The notes beneath the pieces were generated by a model. It made no database searches. It was given only the letters and a program-made list of their open reading frames with translations, and was not told the DNA's origin. A DNA stretch of 64,000 nucleotides, taken from DATAGZ01 sp036263455 (GTDB taxonomy: Bacteria > Pseudomonadota > Alphaproteobacteria > Dongiales > Dongiaceae). Made by a program: the position numbers and the translations under genes. Every line of letters starts with the position of its first letter. Position 1 is the first letter of the stretch. Positions 1 to 8,790 of the stretch are shown here, piece by piece. The stretch is from contig DATAGZ010000022.1 in NCBI GenBank assembly GCA_036263455.1, forward strand, positions 186,001-250,000, given 5' to 3'.

Positions 1-1088
1 ACGGCCGGTTTCTCGGGATCGAAGGGGATACCGTTCTTGTTGCAGGTGATACCGGCGCGCTCGAGGGCGTGTTCGCTGAGCTTGCCCGTCAGCCGCTTCG
101 CGCGCAGATCCACCAGCATCAGATGGTTGTCGGTACCTCCAGAAACCAGGGAGAACCCTCTTTCGGACAAGGCCGAGGCCAGCGCCTTCGCGTTGGCCAC
201 CACGGCCGAGGCGTAGGTGCGAAAGGAGGGCTGCTGCGCTTCGCCAAAAGCGACCGCCTTGGCGGCGATGACATGCATGAGCGGACCGCCTTGCAGGCCT
301 GGAAACACCGCCATGTTGATTTTCTTGCCGATCTCCTCGTCATTGGTGAGGATCAGGCCGCCACGTGGGCCGCGCAACGTCTTATGGGTCGTGGTGGTGA
401 CGATATGGGCATGCGGCAGTGGCGAGGGGTGCACGCCTCCCGCAACCAGCCCGGCGAAATGGGCCATATCCACCATGAAATATGCCCCGATCCGGTCGGC
501 GATCGCGCGCATCCGCGCAAAGTCCCAGAAGCGGGAATAGGCCGAAGCGCCCGCCAGCAGCAGCTTGGGGCGGTGTTGTTCGGCCAAAGCTTCAATGGCA
601 TCGTAATCGAGCAGCTGGTCTTCTTCCCGCACCGTATAGGGGACCGGCTTGAACCACTTGCCCGACTGATTGACCGGCGACCCATGGGTCAGATGTCCGC
701 CCGCAGCGAGATTAAGCCCCATGAAGCTGTCCCCGGGCTGGAGCAGCGCAAAAAACACTGCCTGGTTGGCCTGGGCGCCCGAATGCGGCTGTACATTGGC
801 ATATCGGCAATTGAACAAGGCGCGGGCGCGTTCGATCGCCAGTTGCTCGATGATATCGACATATTCGCATCCGCCGTAATAGCGGCGCCCTGGATAGCCT
901 TCGGCATATTTGTTGGTCAGAACGGAGCCTTGCGCTTCGAGTACGGCCTTCGAAACGATGTTCTCGGATGCAATCAACTCGATCTGATCCTGCTGGCGGT
1001 GCAGCTCCTTTGTGATCGCGCCGAAAATTTCTGGATCGTGCTGTTCCAAGTTTTCGTTGAAAAAGCCCTTCAAGCTACTGTCGAACAT
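1..1088 (-). CDS. glyA: Serine hydroxymethyltransferase, 3' end cut by window edge
   Basis: PLP enzyme that interconverts serine and glycine while loading tetrahydrofolate with a one-carbon unit in the cytoplasm. The reverse-strand translation starts MFDSSLKGFF and runs open to the left edge, about 362 residues of the roughly 420-430 usual for the family. Family hallmarks visible are the segment around ELIASENIVS, GYPGRRYYGG, the PHSGAQAN stretch and TTTTHKTLRGPRGG, which contains the PLP-binding lysine. The start lies two bases past the rpiB stop, so the two genes are probably co-transcribed with rpiB first. The C-terminus is outside the window. Identification is secure. Confidence 0.96.
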   Translation of the reverse strand, partial: MFDSSLKGFFNENLEQHDPEIFGAITKELHRQQDQIELIASENIVSKAVLEAQGSVLTNKYAEGYPGRRYYGGCEYVDIIEQLAIERARALFNCRYANVQPHSGAQANQAVFFALLQPGDSFMGLNLAAGGHLTHGSPVNQSGKWFKPVPYTVREEDQLLDYDAIEALAEQHRPKLLLAGASAYSRFWDFARMRAIADRIGAYFMVDMAHFAGLVAGGVHPSPLPHAHIVTTTTHKTLRGPRGGLILTNDEEIGKKINMAVFPGLQGGPLMHVIAAKAVAFGEAQQPSFRTYASAVVANAKALASALSERGFSLVSGGTDNHLMLVDLRAKRLTGKLSEHALERAGITCNKNGIPFDPEKPA

Positions 1089-1089
1089 A

Positions 1090-1533
1090 TCATTCCATCT
1101 TTGCGAGTTTTGCGACCCGGGTCGCGTGCCGACCGCCTTCGAAAGCGGTCTTCAAAAAAACGCGCACGCAATCCCTGGCGACTTCGCCGCCAGTCATGCG
1201 CGCACCTAGACAGAGGATATTGGCGTCGTTGTGCGCGCGTGCCAGGCGTGCGCCGGTCGCGTCCCACACCAGTGCCGCGCGGATATACGCATAGCGGTTG
1301 GCGGCAATCGCCGCGCCGATGCCCGAACCGCACAGCAAAATGCCGCGGGCGACCTTGCCATCGCGCACCGCATGCGCGATCTTTACCGCATAGTCGGAAT
1401 AATCGACCGGCGTCTGATCCTGCGTCCCCAGATCGAGCGGCGTAAAGCCCTCTTCCTCGAGAAGCCGGATCAGATCCTGCTTGAGTGCGACTGCCGCATG
1501 GTCGCTGGCAATGGCGATGATCTCCCTGGGCAT
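1090..1533 (-). CDS. rpiB: Ribose-5-phosphate isomerase B
   Basis: Interconverts ribose 5-phosphate and ribulose 5-phosphate in the pentose phosphate pathway. The 147-residue length is normal for RpiB. Visible family features are the N-terminal ASDHAA segment (Asp11, His12), the phosphate-binding loop LCGSGIG with the catalytic Cys68, and ARAHNDANIL with the general-acid His101. It lies directly upstream of glyA on the same strand, an arrangement common in alphaproteobacteria. The start fits the family N-terminus. A longer overlapping frame covering the same DNA is a shadow. Confidence 0.95.
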   Translation of the reverse strand: MPREIIAIASDHAAVALKQDLIRLLEEEGFTPLDLGTQDQTPVDYSDYAVKIAHAVRDGKVARGILLCGSGIGAAIAANRYAYIRAALVWDATGARLARAHNDANILCLGARMTGGEVARDCVRVFLKTAFEGGRHATRVAKLAKME

Positions 1534-1632
1534 TCCTGGTGGCCTTGCTGTCCGGCTTCACAATATATGGGAAAATCCGCCGGGCCAATAGATTTCGCAG
1601 TACATAATCGCCGTGGCTAGTCCTCCCCGGCT

Positions 1633-2787
1633 TTACTCCGATGGCTCATAGGAATAAACGCCCTGATGCCAAACGTACCAAGCGTAATGATTCTGCTGGA
1701 TATCACCTTTGGCATCCCAGCTGACCTCGCCTATGGCGGTGTTCACGCTATGGCTCCGCAGCCACGCCGCCATCTTCTCCGCGTCGACAGAATTCGTGCC
1801 CTGGACAGCTGCCGCGAAGGCCTCGACCACGCTATAGGAAACGACAGTATAGCCTGTGTCCGAATATCCATGCTGTTGCAATTTCCCGATCACTATCTTT
1901 CCCGACGATACAGAACTAGGCGGAGTGGCATCCAAAAAACGGACGTTTTCAACGTTATGCTCGCCGGCAATCGTGGCGTACTCCGCAGAATTGACCGCGT
2001 CATCAGTAATCCATTCAGCTTGTATTCCCGCTTCGCGTGCCTGACGCAACAATCTCGCGCCGTCATCATGGTAGGATCCGACCACGACGACGTCGACCGC
2101 TTTGGCCTTCATTTTTTCGATCAGGGGATGGAAATCGTTCTCCGTATAGGAAAAACTTTCCACCAGAACGGGAATGATTCCACCTGCCCGTAATGTTTGT
2201 TCCGCTTTTCGGGCGATTCCACGACCATAGGGCTTTCCATCCTCCAGCACGGCGACATTCTTGCCGGGATAATGTTTGAGGATCCAGCGTGCCGCGACCT
2301 CGCCTTCCTGATCCTCGTGGTTGCATATCCGAAAGATCGTTTTCCAGCCCTTCCTTGCGGCTTGTTCGGTCAATTCGGCATTGGTTGCGGAAGGCGTCAT
2401 CATCAGGGTTCCCGTCGCGCCATAAACCGCGGAGGCAGGAATCGAAACCGCCGATTGGAAATGTCCTACCACAAGGCTTACACCTTGCTTGACGAATATC
2501 TCCGCTACTGAGACTCCCCGCTCGGGCTTGCCCTGGTCATCCACTACGGCGAGCGCGAGCTTGTGGCCGAGAAGGCCTCCCCGGGCGTTGATCTCTTCGA
2601 CCGCTAGGAGCGCGCCGTCGCGCAATTGGTAGCCGTACGGCTGGAGTTCGCCCGACATGGGGCCTGCCACGCCTATGAGGATGGTTTGCCTCGCGCCCGC
2701 GGATTGAGGCTCATGCCGTTCCTGGGCGCAGGCAGCCAGCAGGATAAGCAGCGCGGCGCATGACACCGGAACGCGAAGATGATTCAT
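1633..2787 (-). CDS. Branched-chain amino acid ABC transporter substrate-binding lipoprotein (LivK paralogue)
   Basis: A Leu/Ile/Val-type periplasmic binding protein of the type I fold, 384 residues from the chosen start MNHLRVPVSC. That start has a purine-rich GGGGGA a few bases upstream, and everything further upstream reads as leader. The N-terminus is a lipoprotein signal with lipobox LAAC (Cys20), so the mature protein is probably lipid-anchored. It then runs IGVAGPMSGELQPYGYQL, the same fold and motif order as the neighbouring soluble LivK at 2884-4038. It lies after that gene's terminator, so it is expressed by read-through or from its own promoter. Substrate is unknown; amino acids or related small polar ligands are the family norm. 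Confidence 0.88.
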   Translation of the reverse strand: MNHLRVPVSCAALLILLAACAQERHEPQSAGARQTILIGVAGPMSGELQPYGYQLRDGALLAVEEINARGGLLGHKLALAVVDDQGKPERGVSVAEIFVKQGVSLVVGHFQSAVSIPASAVYGATGTLMMTPSATNAELTEQAARKGWKTIFRICNHEDQEGEVAARWILKHYPGKNVAVLEDGKPYGRGIARKAEQTLRAGGIIPVLVESFSYTENDFHPLIEKMKAKAVDVVVVGSYHDDGARLLRQAREAGIQAEWITDDAVNSAEYATIAGEHNVENVRFLDATPPSSVSSGKIVIGKLQQHGYSDTGYTVVSYSVVEAFAAAVQGTNSVDAEKMAAWLRSHSVNTAIGEVSWDAKGDIQQNHYAWYVWHQGVYSYEPSE

Positions 2788-2820
2788 TATTTTCCCCCAA
2801 AAGAAGTCGGAATTTTCCCC

Positions 2821-2850
2821 AAGAAAAAGCCCGGACCGCAAGGTCCGGGC
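2821..2850 (-). terminator. Rho-independent terminator after the soluble livK gene
   Basis: A perfect 9-bp stem (GCCCGGACC/GGTCCGGGC) with a 4-base loop is followed on the minus strand by TTTTTCTT. It sits 34 bases past the stop of the 2884-4038 gene and upstream of the 1633-2787 gene, separating the two binding-protein genes. Confidence 0.9.
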
Positions 2851-2883
2851 TCATCTTATACCAGATAGTCTGGATCGGTATTC

Positions 2884-4038
2884 TTAATTGGTCGGTTCGG
2901 GTTCGAACTTGCCATCCTTGAAGATGAACCAGGAATACGGCGAATGAACGCGGTCGCCCTTCTTGTCCCAGCTGATCTTGCCGACCACCGTATCCACGGG
3001 GTGGCCTCGCAGCCAGGCCGCGACCTTCGCGCCATCGGTCGATTTCGCGCCATTGGCGCCAGCTGCAAAGGACTGCACCGACGCATAGGACAACAGGGTG
3101 TAGCCTTCCGGTTCATACCCGTCCTTGCGGAACTGCGCCACGACGCTCTTGGCCGAAGCGAGGTTCAAGGCCGAAGAGGCATCCGAGAAGCGCACACCGT
3201 CCGAAACAAACTTGCCCGAGGCATCCTTGCCGGCGATCGTGGCAAATTCCTGGGTGTTGAGCGCGTCGCCAGAGATCAGCGCACCTTTCCAGCCGGCTTC
3301 GCGCGCCTGCTTGAGGATAAGCGCCTCTTCGGGGTGATAGCCGCCGATATAGAGCACGTTGATCTTCTTCTGCTTCAGCTTGTTCACCATGGCCGTGAAG
3401 TCCTTGTCGCCAGAGGCGAAACGGCCTTCATCGGCGACCTTGCCGCCAGCCTTGAGCAGGTTCTTCTTGGTCTCGGAAGCGAGACCCGCACCATAGGGCG
3501 ATCCATCGTCATAGATGGCGATCTTCTTGCCCTTGTAGGTCTTGGCGATCCAGGGGCCCGCGAAGGCGCCTTGTCCATCGTCGCGACCGCAGACGCGCAT
3601 GATCGTCTGCCAACCCTTTTGAGCGGCTTCATCGGTCAAGCGCACGTTGGTGGCCGAGGGCGTGATCATCAGGATGCCCGATTCCGAATAGGTGGCCGAA
3701 GATGGGATGGCCACACCAGACTGAAAGGGTCCGTCGACAAAAACGACGCCCTGCTTGATCAGCTGCTGCGCGGCGAGCGGACCCTTGTCCGGCTTGCCTT
3801 CGTCATCGGCGGCAACGATTTTCAATTGCTTGCCCATCACACCGCCCTTGGCGTTGATGTCACGCACGGCAGCTTCCGCGCCGCGGCGCAGCTGCTCGCC
3901 ATAGGCCGCCAGCTCACCGGTCAGGGGACCCTGCATACCGATGGTAATGGTATCGTCGGCATGGGCTGGCGCGCGAAACGCGGCACCGGCAGCGATGGCT
4001 GCAACGAGAGCCGTGGTCGTCACGAGTTTCTTCAACAT
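2884..4038 (-). CDS. livK: Branched-chain amino acid ABC transporter periplasmic binding protein
   Basis: Captures branched-chain amino acids in the periplasm and delivers them to the LivHMGF permease. The protein has 384 residues with a classic Sec signal peptide (MLKKLVTTTALVAAIAAGAAF, cleavage likely after AHA). The mature part begins DDTITIGMQGPLTGELAAYG, the typical opening of LivK-like type I binding proteins. It is followed by the conserved INAKGGVMGKQL and ITPSATN segments. It lies downstream of the permease and ATPase genes, behind its own promoter-like region and before a strong terminator. High expression relative to the membrane genes is inferred from this layout. Confidence 0.93.
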   Translation of the reverse strand: MLKKLVTTTALVAAIAAGAAFRAPAHADDTITIGMQGPLTGELAAYGEQLRRGAEAAVRDINAKGGVMGKQLKIVAADDEGKPDKGPLAAQQLIKQGVVFVDGPFQSGVAIPSSATYSESGILMITPSATNVRLTDEAAQKGWQTIMRVCGRDDGQGAFAGPWIAKTYKGKKIAIYDDGSPYGAGLASETKKNLLKAGGKVADEGRFASGDKDFTAMVNKLKQKKINVLYIGGYHPEEALILKQAREAGWKGALISGDALNTQEFATIAGKDASGKFVSDGVRFSDASSALNLASAKSVVAQFRKDGYEPEGYTLLSYASVQSFAAGANGAKSTDGAKVAAWLRGHPVDTVVGKISWDKKGDRVHSPYSWFIFKDGKFEPEPTN

Positions 4039-4050
4039 ACTATTCTCCCT

Positions 4051-4068
4051 AATTCTGCTTACAGAATT
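4051..4068. repeat. Inverted repeat in the livK leader
   Basis: A perfect 7-bp dyad AATTCTG-CTTA-CAGAATT lies 13-30 bases upstream of the livK start and just before its GGGAG ribosome-binding site. It could be an operator or an RNA hairpin controlling livK. It lacks a T-run on either strand, so it is not a standard terminator. The function is inferred from position only. Confidence 0.4.
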
Positions 4069-4109
4069 GCTATGGTTATACCCTGTTTTTTCCGGGCATT
4101 CGGCAGTCC

Positions 4110-4137
4110 CTTATACCCCCCTCGGCCGCCGGGTCAA
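4110..4137 (-). promoter_or_regulatory. Candidate sigma-70-type promoter for livK
   Basis: On the minus strand TTGACC and TATAAG are separated by 16 bases, placing the start of transcription about 65 bases before livK. The match is good for a housekeeping promoter. It lies in the 146-base gap between the DUF6867-like gene and livK, which would explain separate, stronger expression of the binding protein. Confidence 0.5.
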
Positions 4138-4184
4138 CCAATTTCAAGCGGCAGAATATCTAATTTTTCGCGGCAAGCTCCCGT

Positions 4185-4520
4185 TTAGGGCTGTTTTTCC
4201 TTCCAGGAAAACAGCCCAGCCGGATCGTAAAGCCACGGATATTGCCGAACCATCTTGCGCGCCATTGTCACTTGAAAGGCGAAGAGCGACACGGCAAGGA
4301 TCACAATCAAATCGAGCCCATAATGGCCGGCATCGAGCCAATCGTCTTCAAACAGCGCGCAGTCGATAAAGTGATTGGCGGCGGCCAGCATGATTCCATA
4401 AGGAACAAGCCACAGGGCGCCGCGCCAGGTTTCGGCGAGCGCTTGGCCCATCAGGAAGGCAGCGCCCCCGAATAGGACGGTCGTCAGGCCGATAAATTCC
4501 CATAAATCGAATGTTTCCAT
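4185..4520 (-). CDS. Small membrane protein of the liv locus (DUF6867-like)
   Basis: A 111-residue protein starting METFDLWEFIG. It has three or so hydrophobic segments (roughly residues 9-30, 36-54 and 70-90) and a polar C-terminus ending FSWKEKQP. I recognise the family only as a small conserved alphaproteobacterial protein found beside branched-chain amino acid transporter genes (DUF6867). Its function is unknown. The start codon lies one base past the livF stop, so it is translated from the same message as livHMGF. A role as accessory subunit of the transporter is inference from this linkage. A longer upstream extension of the frame runs inside livF and is ignored. Confidence 0.7.
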   Translation of the reverse strand: METFDLWEFIGLTTVLFGGAAFLMGQALAETWRGALWLVPYGIMLAAANHFIDCALFEDDWLDAGHYGLDLIVILAVSLFAFQVTMARKMVRQYPWLYDPAGLFSWKEKQP

Positions 4521-4521
4521 G

Positions 4522-5234
<713 letters not shown>

Positions 5235-5235
<1 letters not shown>

Positions 5236-6041
5236 CACGCAGCCTCGTCTTCGCCCAGATACGCGCGAATGACCGCAGGGTCCTTGCGAATCGCATCGGG
5301 CCCACCGTCGGCGATCTTCCGCCCGTAATCGAGCACCACGATATGATCGCAGATTTTCATCACCACGCTCATATCATGCTCGATGAGCAGGATACCGATC
5401 TTATATTCATCCCGAATACCGAGCAGCAATTCATTCAGCTCCGCCGATTCACGCGGATTGAGGCCGGCGGCCGGTTCGTCGAGACATAGCAATACCGGAT
5501 CGGTGCACATCGCCCGGGCGATTTCCAACCGCCGCTGGCCGCCATAAGGCAGGGATCCCGCAGGCTGATCTGCAAGATCGATGAGTTGAACCCGGCGCAG
5601 CCAATCCAGCGCGAGCTCCTTGGCCCGCACCTCGGCATGGCGGTAGATTGGCAGGCCCAGCAAGCCGAGAACGGTAAAGCCCGAGGCGCGCATCAGCTTG
5701 TTATGCTGGGCGACGATGAGATTCTCGAGTAGCGACATGCCGGGGAACAGCCGGATATTCTGGAACGTACGGGCGACGCGGGCCGTCTTGGCGATGATAT
5801 GACCATCGAGCCGCTCGAGAAGGTGCGTCTCACCCGCGGCGGTCAGAGCGACCCTGCCGACGGTCGGCTTATAAAAGCCGGTGATGCAATTGAACAGCGT
5901 CGTCTTGCCCGCGCCGTTGGGGCCGATAATGCCGGTTATCTGCCCGCTCTGCGCCGCGAAGGAGACGTCGTCGATCGCCACCAGCCCGCCGAAGCGCATG
6001 GTCAAATGCTCGACATTGAGAAGAGGGACGCCGGCGGTCAT
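5235..6041 (-). CDS. livG: Branched-chain amino acid ABC transporter ATP-binding protein LivG
   Basis: The second ATPase of the Liv importer, 268 residues. Visible are Walker A GPNGAGKTT, the LivG-type RTFQNIRLFPGMSLLENL segment, the signature region LPYGGQRRLEIARA, Walker B LLCLDEP and the switch His in LLIEHDM. The Q-loop-to-signature insert (about residues 115-160) is the length typical for LivG. The ATG at 6041 overlaps the livM stop as ATGA. A GTG six bases earlier is possible but adds nothing conserved. Confidence 0.95.
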
Positions 6042-7555
6042 TTCCACAACCCGAAGAAGCGCGATTTCGCCGGCATGGCATAGATCGTCGGTTCACGATG
6101 CGACAATAAGCCGCGTGGACGCCAGAGCATGATCAGCACCATCGCGCATCCATAGATCAGCGCCCGATACAATTGCAATTCGCGCGTGACTTCGGGCAGG
6201 CCGACGAGGATGATCGCGGCCAGCGCCACGCCCACCTGGCTGCCCATCCCGCCCAGCACGACGAAGGCCAAGATCCCCGCTGAAACATCGAAGGTGAAAG
6301 AGAAAGGCGCGATGAAGCCGAGGCGGGTCGCATAGAAGGCGCCAGCAAAGCCCGCGAACATCGCGCCGATGCCGAAGGCGGTCAGCTTGGTATTGCGGGG
6401 ATTGACCCCCAGCGCGCGGCAGGCGATTTCATCCTCGCGCAGCGCCTCCCACGCCCGCCCTATGGGGAGCTTGCGCAATCGAATAGTCACGAAATTGGTG
6501 ATGAGCGCCAGGCAGAGGATGACGTAATAGGTGAAATAGATGCGATGATCGAGTGAATATTCGACGCCGAAAAGCTTGGCGAAGCTCTGCTGGCCTTCTT
6601 GGGGTTCGCGGATAAAAGGAATCCCGAAAAAATCCATATAGGGGATGCCCGAGATACCTTGAGCCCCGCTCGTGAAGTCGGTCCAGTTGAGCAGAACAAT
6701 ACGGATCATCTCGCCAAAGCCAAGCGTCACGATGGCGAGATAATCGCCGCGCAGGCGCAAGACAGGAAAGCCAAGCGCCACGCCGAACATGGCGGCAAAC
6801 AGGCCCGCGAAGGGGAGCGTCTGCCAGAAATCCCACCCGAAGCCGATCGACATTTTCGCATAGGTATAGGCGCCGACCGCATAGAAGGCCACATAACCGA
6901 GATCGAGCAGACCCGCGAGGCCGACCACGATGTTCAATCCCCAGCCGAGCATCACCGACGTCAGGATCACCACCAGCGTATCTACCCGCCCCCGGTCTCC
7001 CCAGGGGGTGATGGGCATGAAGATGGCAAGCAGGACCATGATGGGGCCAACCGTCTGCGAAAATTTGCGGTTGAGCCGGTTGCGCCGCGTTTCATAGGCT
7101 TCCCGCTGCTCGACGCTCATCATCGTCGCGCGGCGCGTTACCATGTTGCTGGCCGCGCGCACCGCGAGGATGGCAGCTCCAGCACCGAAGATTCCGTTCA
7201 CCATCGGTTGGGCGAATGGCAGCGGAAGCATCGCATACCAAGTCACCTCCGCCAGGCCGGCCACGGCCGAGCCGATCAGATAGATGGCCGCCACGCCGCA
7301 AACGACCAAGGTAATACGATGAGCGCCTTCGCGATCAACCAGCAGACCGTAACGGCCAAGCACCACCAGGACCACCGACCAAGCGACATCGCCGAGATGG
7401 TTGATATAGCTGAGTTGCTGTCCTTGAAGCGCAAGTGTCTGAAATCCCACCAGCAGAAAGCTGAGGGAGAAGGCAATGAATGTCGTCACGGCCAGATCCT
7501 TGGCCATCATTGCGTTCATGAAGGTGGGACCGCTTTTTGTCTGCATCATCTGCAT
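6038..7555 (-). CDS. livM: Branched-chain amino acid ABC transporter permease LivM
   Basis: One of the two membrane subunits that form the translocation path. Up to 505 residues, longer than many LivM proteins. The first ~150 residues form an extra hydrophobic N-terminal region (several membrane segments) before the conserved permease core. The core begins near VVGLAGLLDLGYVAFYAVGAY and includes the EAA-like ATPase-contact loop GRAWEALREDEIACRALGVN. The start is uncertain: several in-frame ATGs cluster at the N-terminus, and the one at 7549 is better spaced from GGGG than the first. Nine bases separate it from livH. Confidence 0.93.
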   Translation of the reverse strand: MQMMQTKSGPTFMNAMMAKDLAVTTFIAFSLSFLLVGFQTLALQGQQLSYINHLGDVAWSVVLVVLGRYGLLVDREGAHRITLVVCGVAAIYLIGSAVAGLAEVTWYAMLPLPFAQPMVNGIFGAGAAILAVRAASNMVTRRATMMSVEQREAYETRRNRLNRKFSQTVGPIMVLLAIFMPITPWGDRGRVDTLVVILTSVMLGWGLNIVVGLAGLLDLGYVAFYAVGAYTYAKMSIGFGWDFWQTLPFAGLFAAMFGVALGFPVLRLRGDYLAIVTLGFGEMIRIVLLNWTDFTSGAQGISGIPYMDFFGIPFIREPQEGQQSFAKLFGVEYSLDHRIYFTYYVILCLALITNFVTIRLRKLPIGRAWEALREDEIACRALGVNPRNTKLTAFGIGAMFAGFAGAFYATRLGFIAPFSFTFDVSAGILAFVVLGGMGSQVGVALAAIILVGLPEVTRELQLYRALIYGCAMVLIMLWRPRGLLSHREPTIYAMPAKSRFFGLWK

Positions 7556-7564
7556 CCCCGGCCT

Positions 7565-8479
7565 CTACACTTTTTCCACTTCGGGACGACCCAGAAGGCC
7601 CGTCGGCCGGAAAATGAGAACCAAAACGAGAATGGCGAAAGCAGCGACATCCTTATATTCCACCGCAAAATACGCCGACCAAATCGCCTCGACCAATCCG
7701 ATCAGCATGCCACCCAGCATGGCACCAGGCAGCGAGCCGATGCCGCCGAGCACGGCCGCCGAGAAGGCCTTGATGCCGGCAACAAAGCCCATATAGAAAT
7801 CATTGGAACCATAATAAAGCGTCACCATGTAGCCCGCGACCCCCGCCAACGCCGCCCCCATCACGAAGGTCAGCGAAATCGTACGATCGACATTGACGCC
7901 GAGAAGGGCGGCCATCTTCATGTCCTGTTCGCAGGAGCGCTGCTGGCGGCCAAGCGATGTCGCGGTGATGAGCTTCCAAAAGCCATACATGAGCACGATC
8001 GTCGTCGCGAACACAATAATCTGCATGTAGCCGAGCTGGACGACGAAATCCTCGGTCTGCATGAGCTGGATGCCGCCCGGCAGAAGCGACTGGAGCGGCT
8101 TGGGTTTAGCGCCTTGCAACAGGAAAACGTAATTCTGCAACACAATCGACATACCGATCGCAGATATCAGGGGCGCGAGCTTATGCGATCCGCGTAACGG
8201 CCGGTAGGCGACCCGCTCGACGGTCCAGCCATAGACGGAAGTAAAAATAACCGCGAGGACGAGCACGACCAGCAATTGCAGCGGAACCCAGGTGATCCCG
8301 AGACTGCCCATCACCAGAAATAAAATCATGCTGTTGAAGGCGCCTATCATGAAGACATCGCCATGGGCGAAATTGACCATGCCGATAATGCCATAGACCA
8401 TCGTATAGCCAATCGCGATCAGCCCATAGACCGAACCCAGCGTGAGGCCATTGATCACTTGTTGCAGCAGGTATTCCAT
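7565..8479 (-). CDS. livH: Branched-chain amino acid ABC transporter permease LivH
   Basis: Membrane subunit paired with LivM, first gene of the livHMGF run. The protein has 304 residues and is strongly hydrophobic throughout. It carries the family start INGLTLGSVYGLIAIGYTMVYG, the MVNFAHGD motif and the ATPase-contact region CEQDMKMAALLGVN. The typical length is about 290-310 residues. It reads into livM with a short gap. Confidence 0.95.
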   Translation of the reverse strand: MEYLLQQVINGLTLGSVYGLIAIGYTMVYGIIGMVNFAHGDVFMIGAFNSMILFLVMGSLGITWVPLQLLVVLVLAVIFTSVYGWTVERVAYRPLRGSHKLAPLISAIGMSIVLQNYVFLLQGAKPKPLQSLLPGGIQLMQTEDFVVQLGYMQIIVFATTIVLMYGFWKLITATSLGRQQRSCEQDMKMAALLGVNVDRTISLTFVMGAALAGVAGYMVTLYYGSNDFYMGFVAGIKAFSAAVLGGIGSLPGAMLGGMLIGLVEAIWSAYFAVEYKDVAAFAILVLVLIFRPTGLLGRPEVEKV

Positions 8480-8561
8480 AATCCCCCAGCCTCCCGGTTT
8501 CCCCTCCGATAAGGAAGCGGCGGGAACTTAGGCCTAATTCTCTTCCGCTTACAAGTGTAAT

Positions 8562-8744
8562 TTAACGAGGGGATCGATATTTCCGGCGTAGCGTATAAGC
8601 CAGCTTCGCCGCAGCAAGCTGTCGCAATGTCGTCTCGCTCGTACCTAACGGGGCCTGAAACGAGACCTCGCGCAGCGTCTCCGGATCGAGCGCGTGGACC
8701 TGCACGAGATTGCCAAAGCGCCGAATTTCGACGATATAGCGCAT
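8562..8744 (-). CDS. Small conserved protein, DUF6898-like
   Basis: A 60-residue basic protein starting MRYIVEIRRFGNLVQVHALDPETLREV. It has no signal peptide or membrane segment. The pattern of an N-terminal beta strand, the words VQVHALDPETLREVSFQAP and a basic C-terminus (LRRKYR) fits the small alphaproteobacterial DUF6898 family; that assignment is from memory and not certain. It lies upstream of livH on the same strand with an 82-base gap, and divergently from the glutaryl-CoA dehydrogenase gene. No function can be assigned. Confidence 0.6.
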   Translation of the reverse strand: MRYIVEIRRFGNLVQVHALDPETLREVSFQAPLGTSETTLRQLAAAKLAYTLRRKYRSPR

Positions 8745-8749
8745 GGTTA

Positions 8750-8765
8750 TGAGGTATCATCCTCA
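8750..8765. repeat. Short inverted repeat in divergent intergenic region
   Basis: TGAGG-TATCAT-CCTCA is a 5-bp dyad with a 6-base spacer in the 46-base gap between the DUF6898-like gene and the acyl-CoA dehydrogenase gene. Position suggests an operator acting on one or both. The dyad is short enough to be chance. Confidence 0.3.
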
Positions 8766-8790
8766 CGTTAGCAAGCTGTAAAGGGACGCC

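Noticed and set aside
69..1445. 458-residue plus-strand open frame
   Set aside because: It is antisense to glyA and rpiB, whose translations carry clear family motifs; the antisense product is Arg/Gly-rich with no recognisable domain.
2944..4188. 414-residue plus-strand open frame opposite livK
   Set aside because: It is a shadow of a well-supported livK gene with signal peptide and promoter.
6599..8197. 532-residue plus-strand open frame
   Set aside because: It lies opposite livM and livH and has a His/Arg-rich composition typical of antisense frames in GC-rich DNA.
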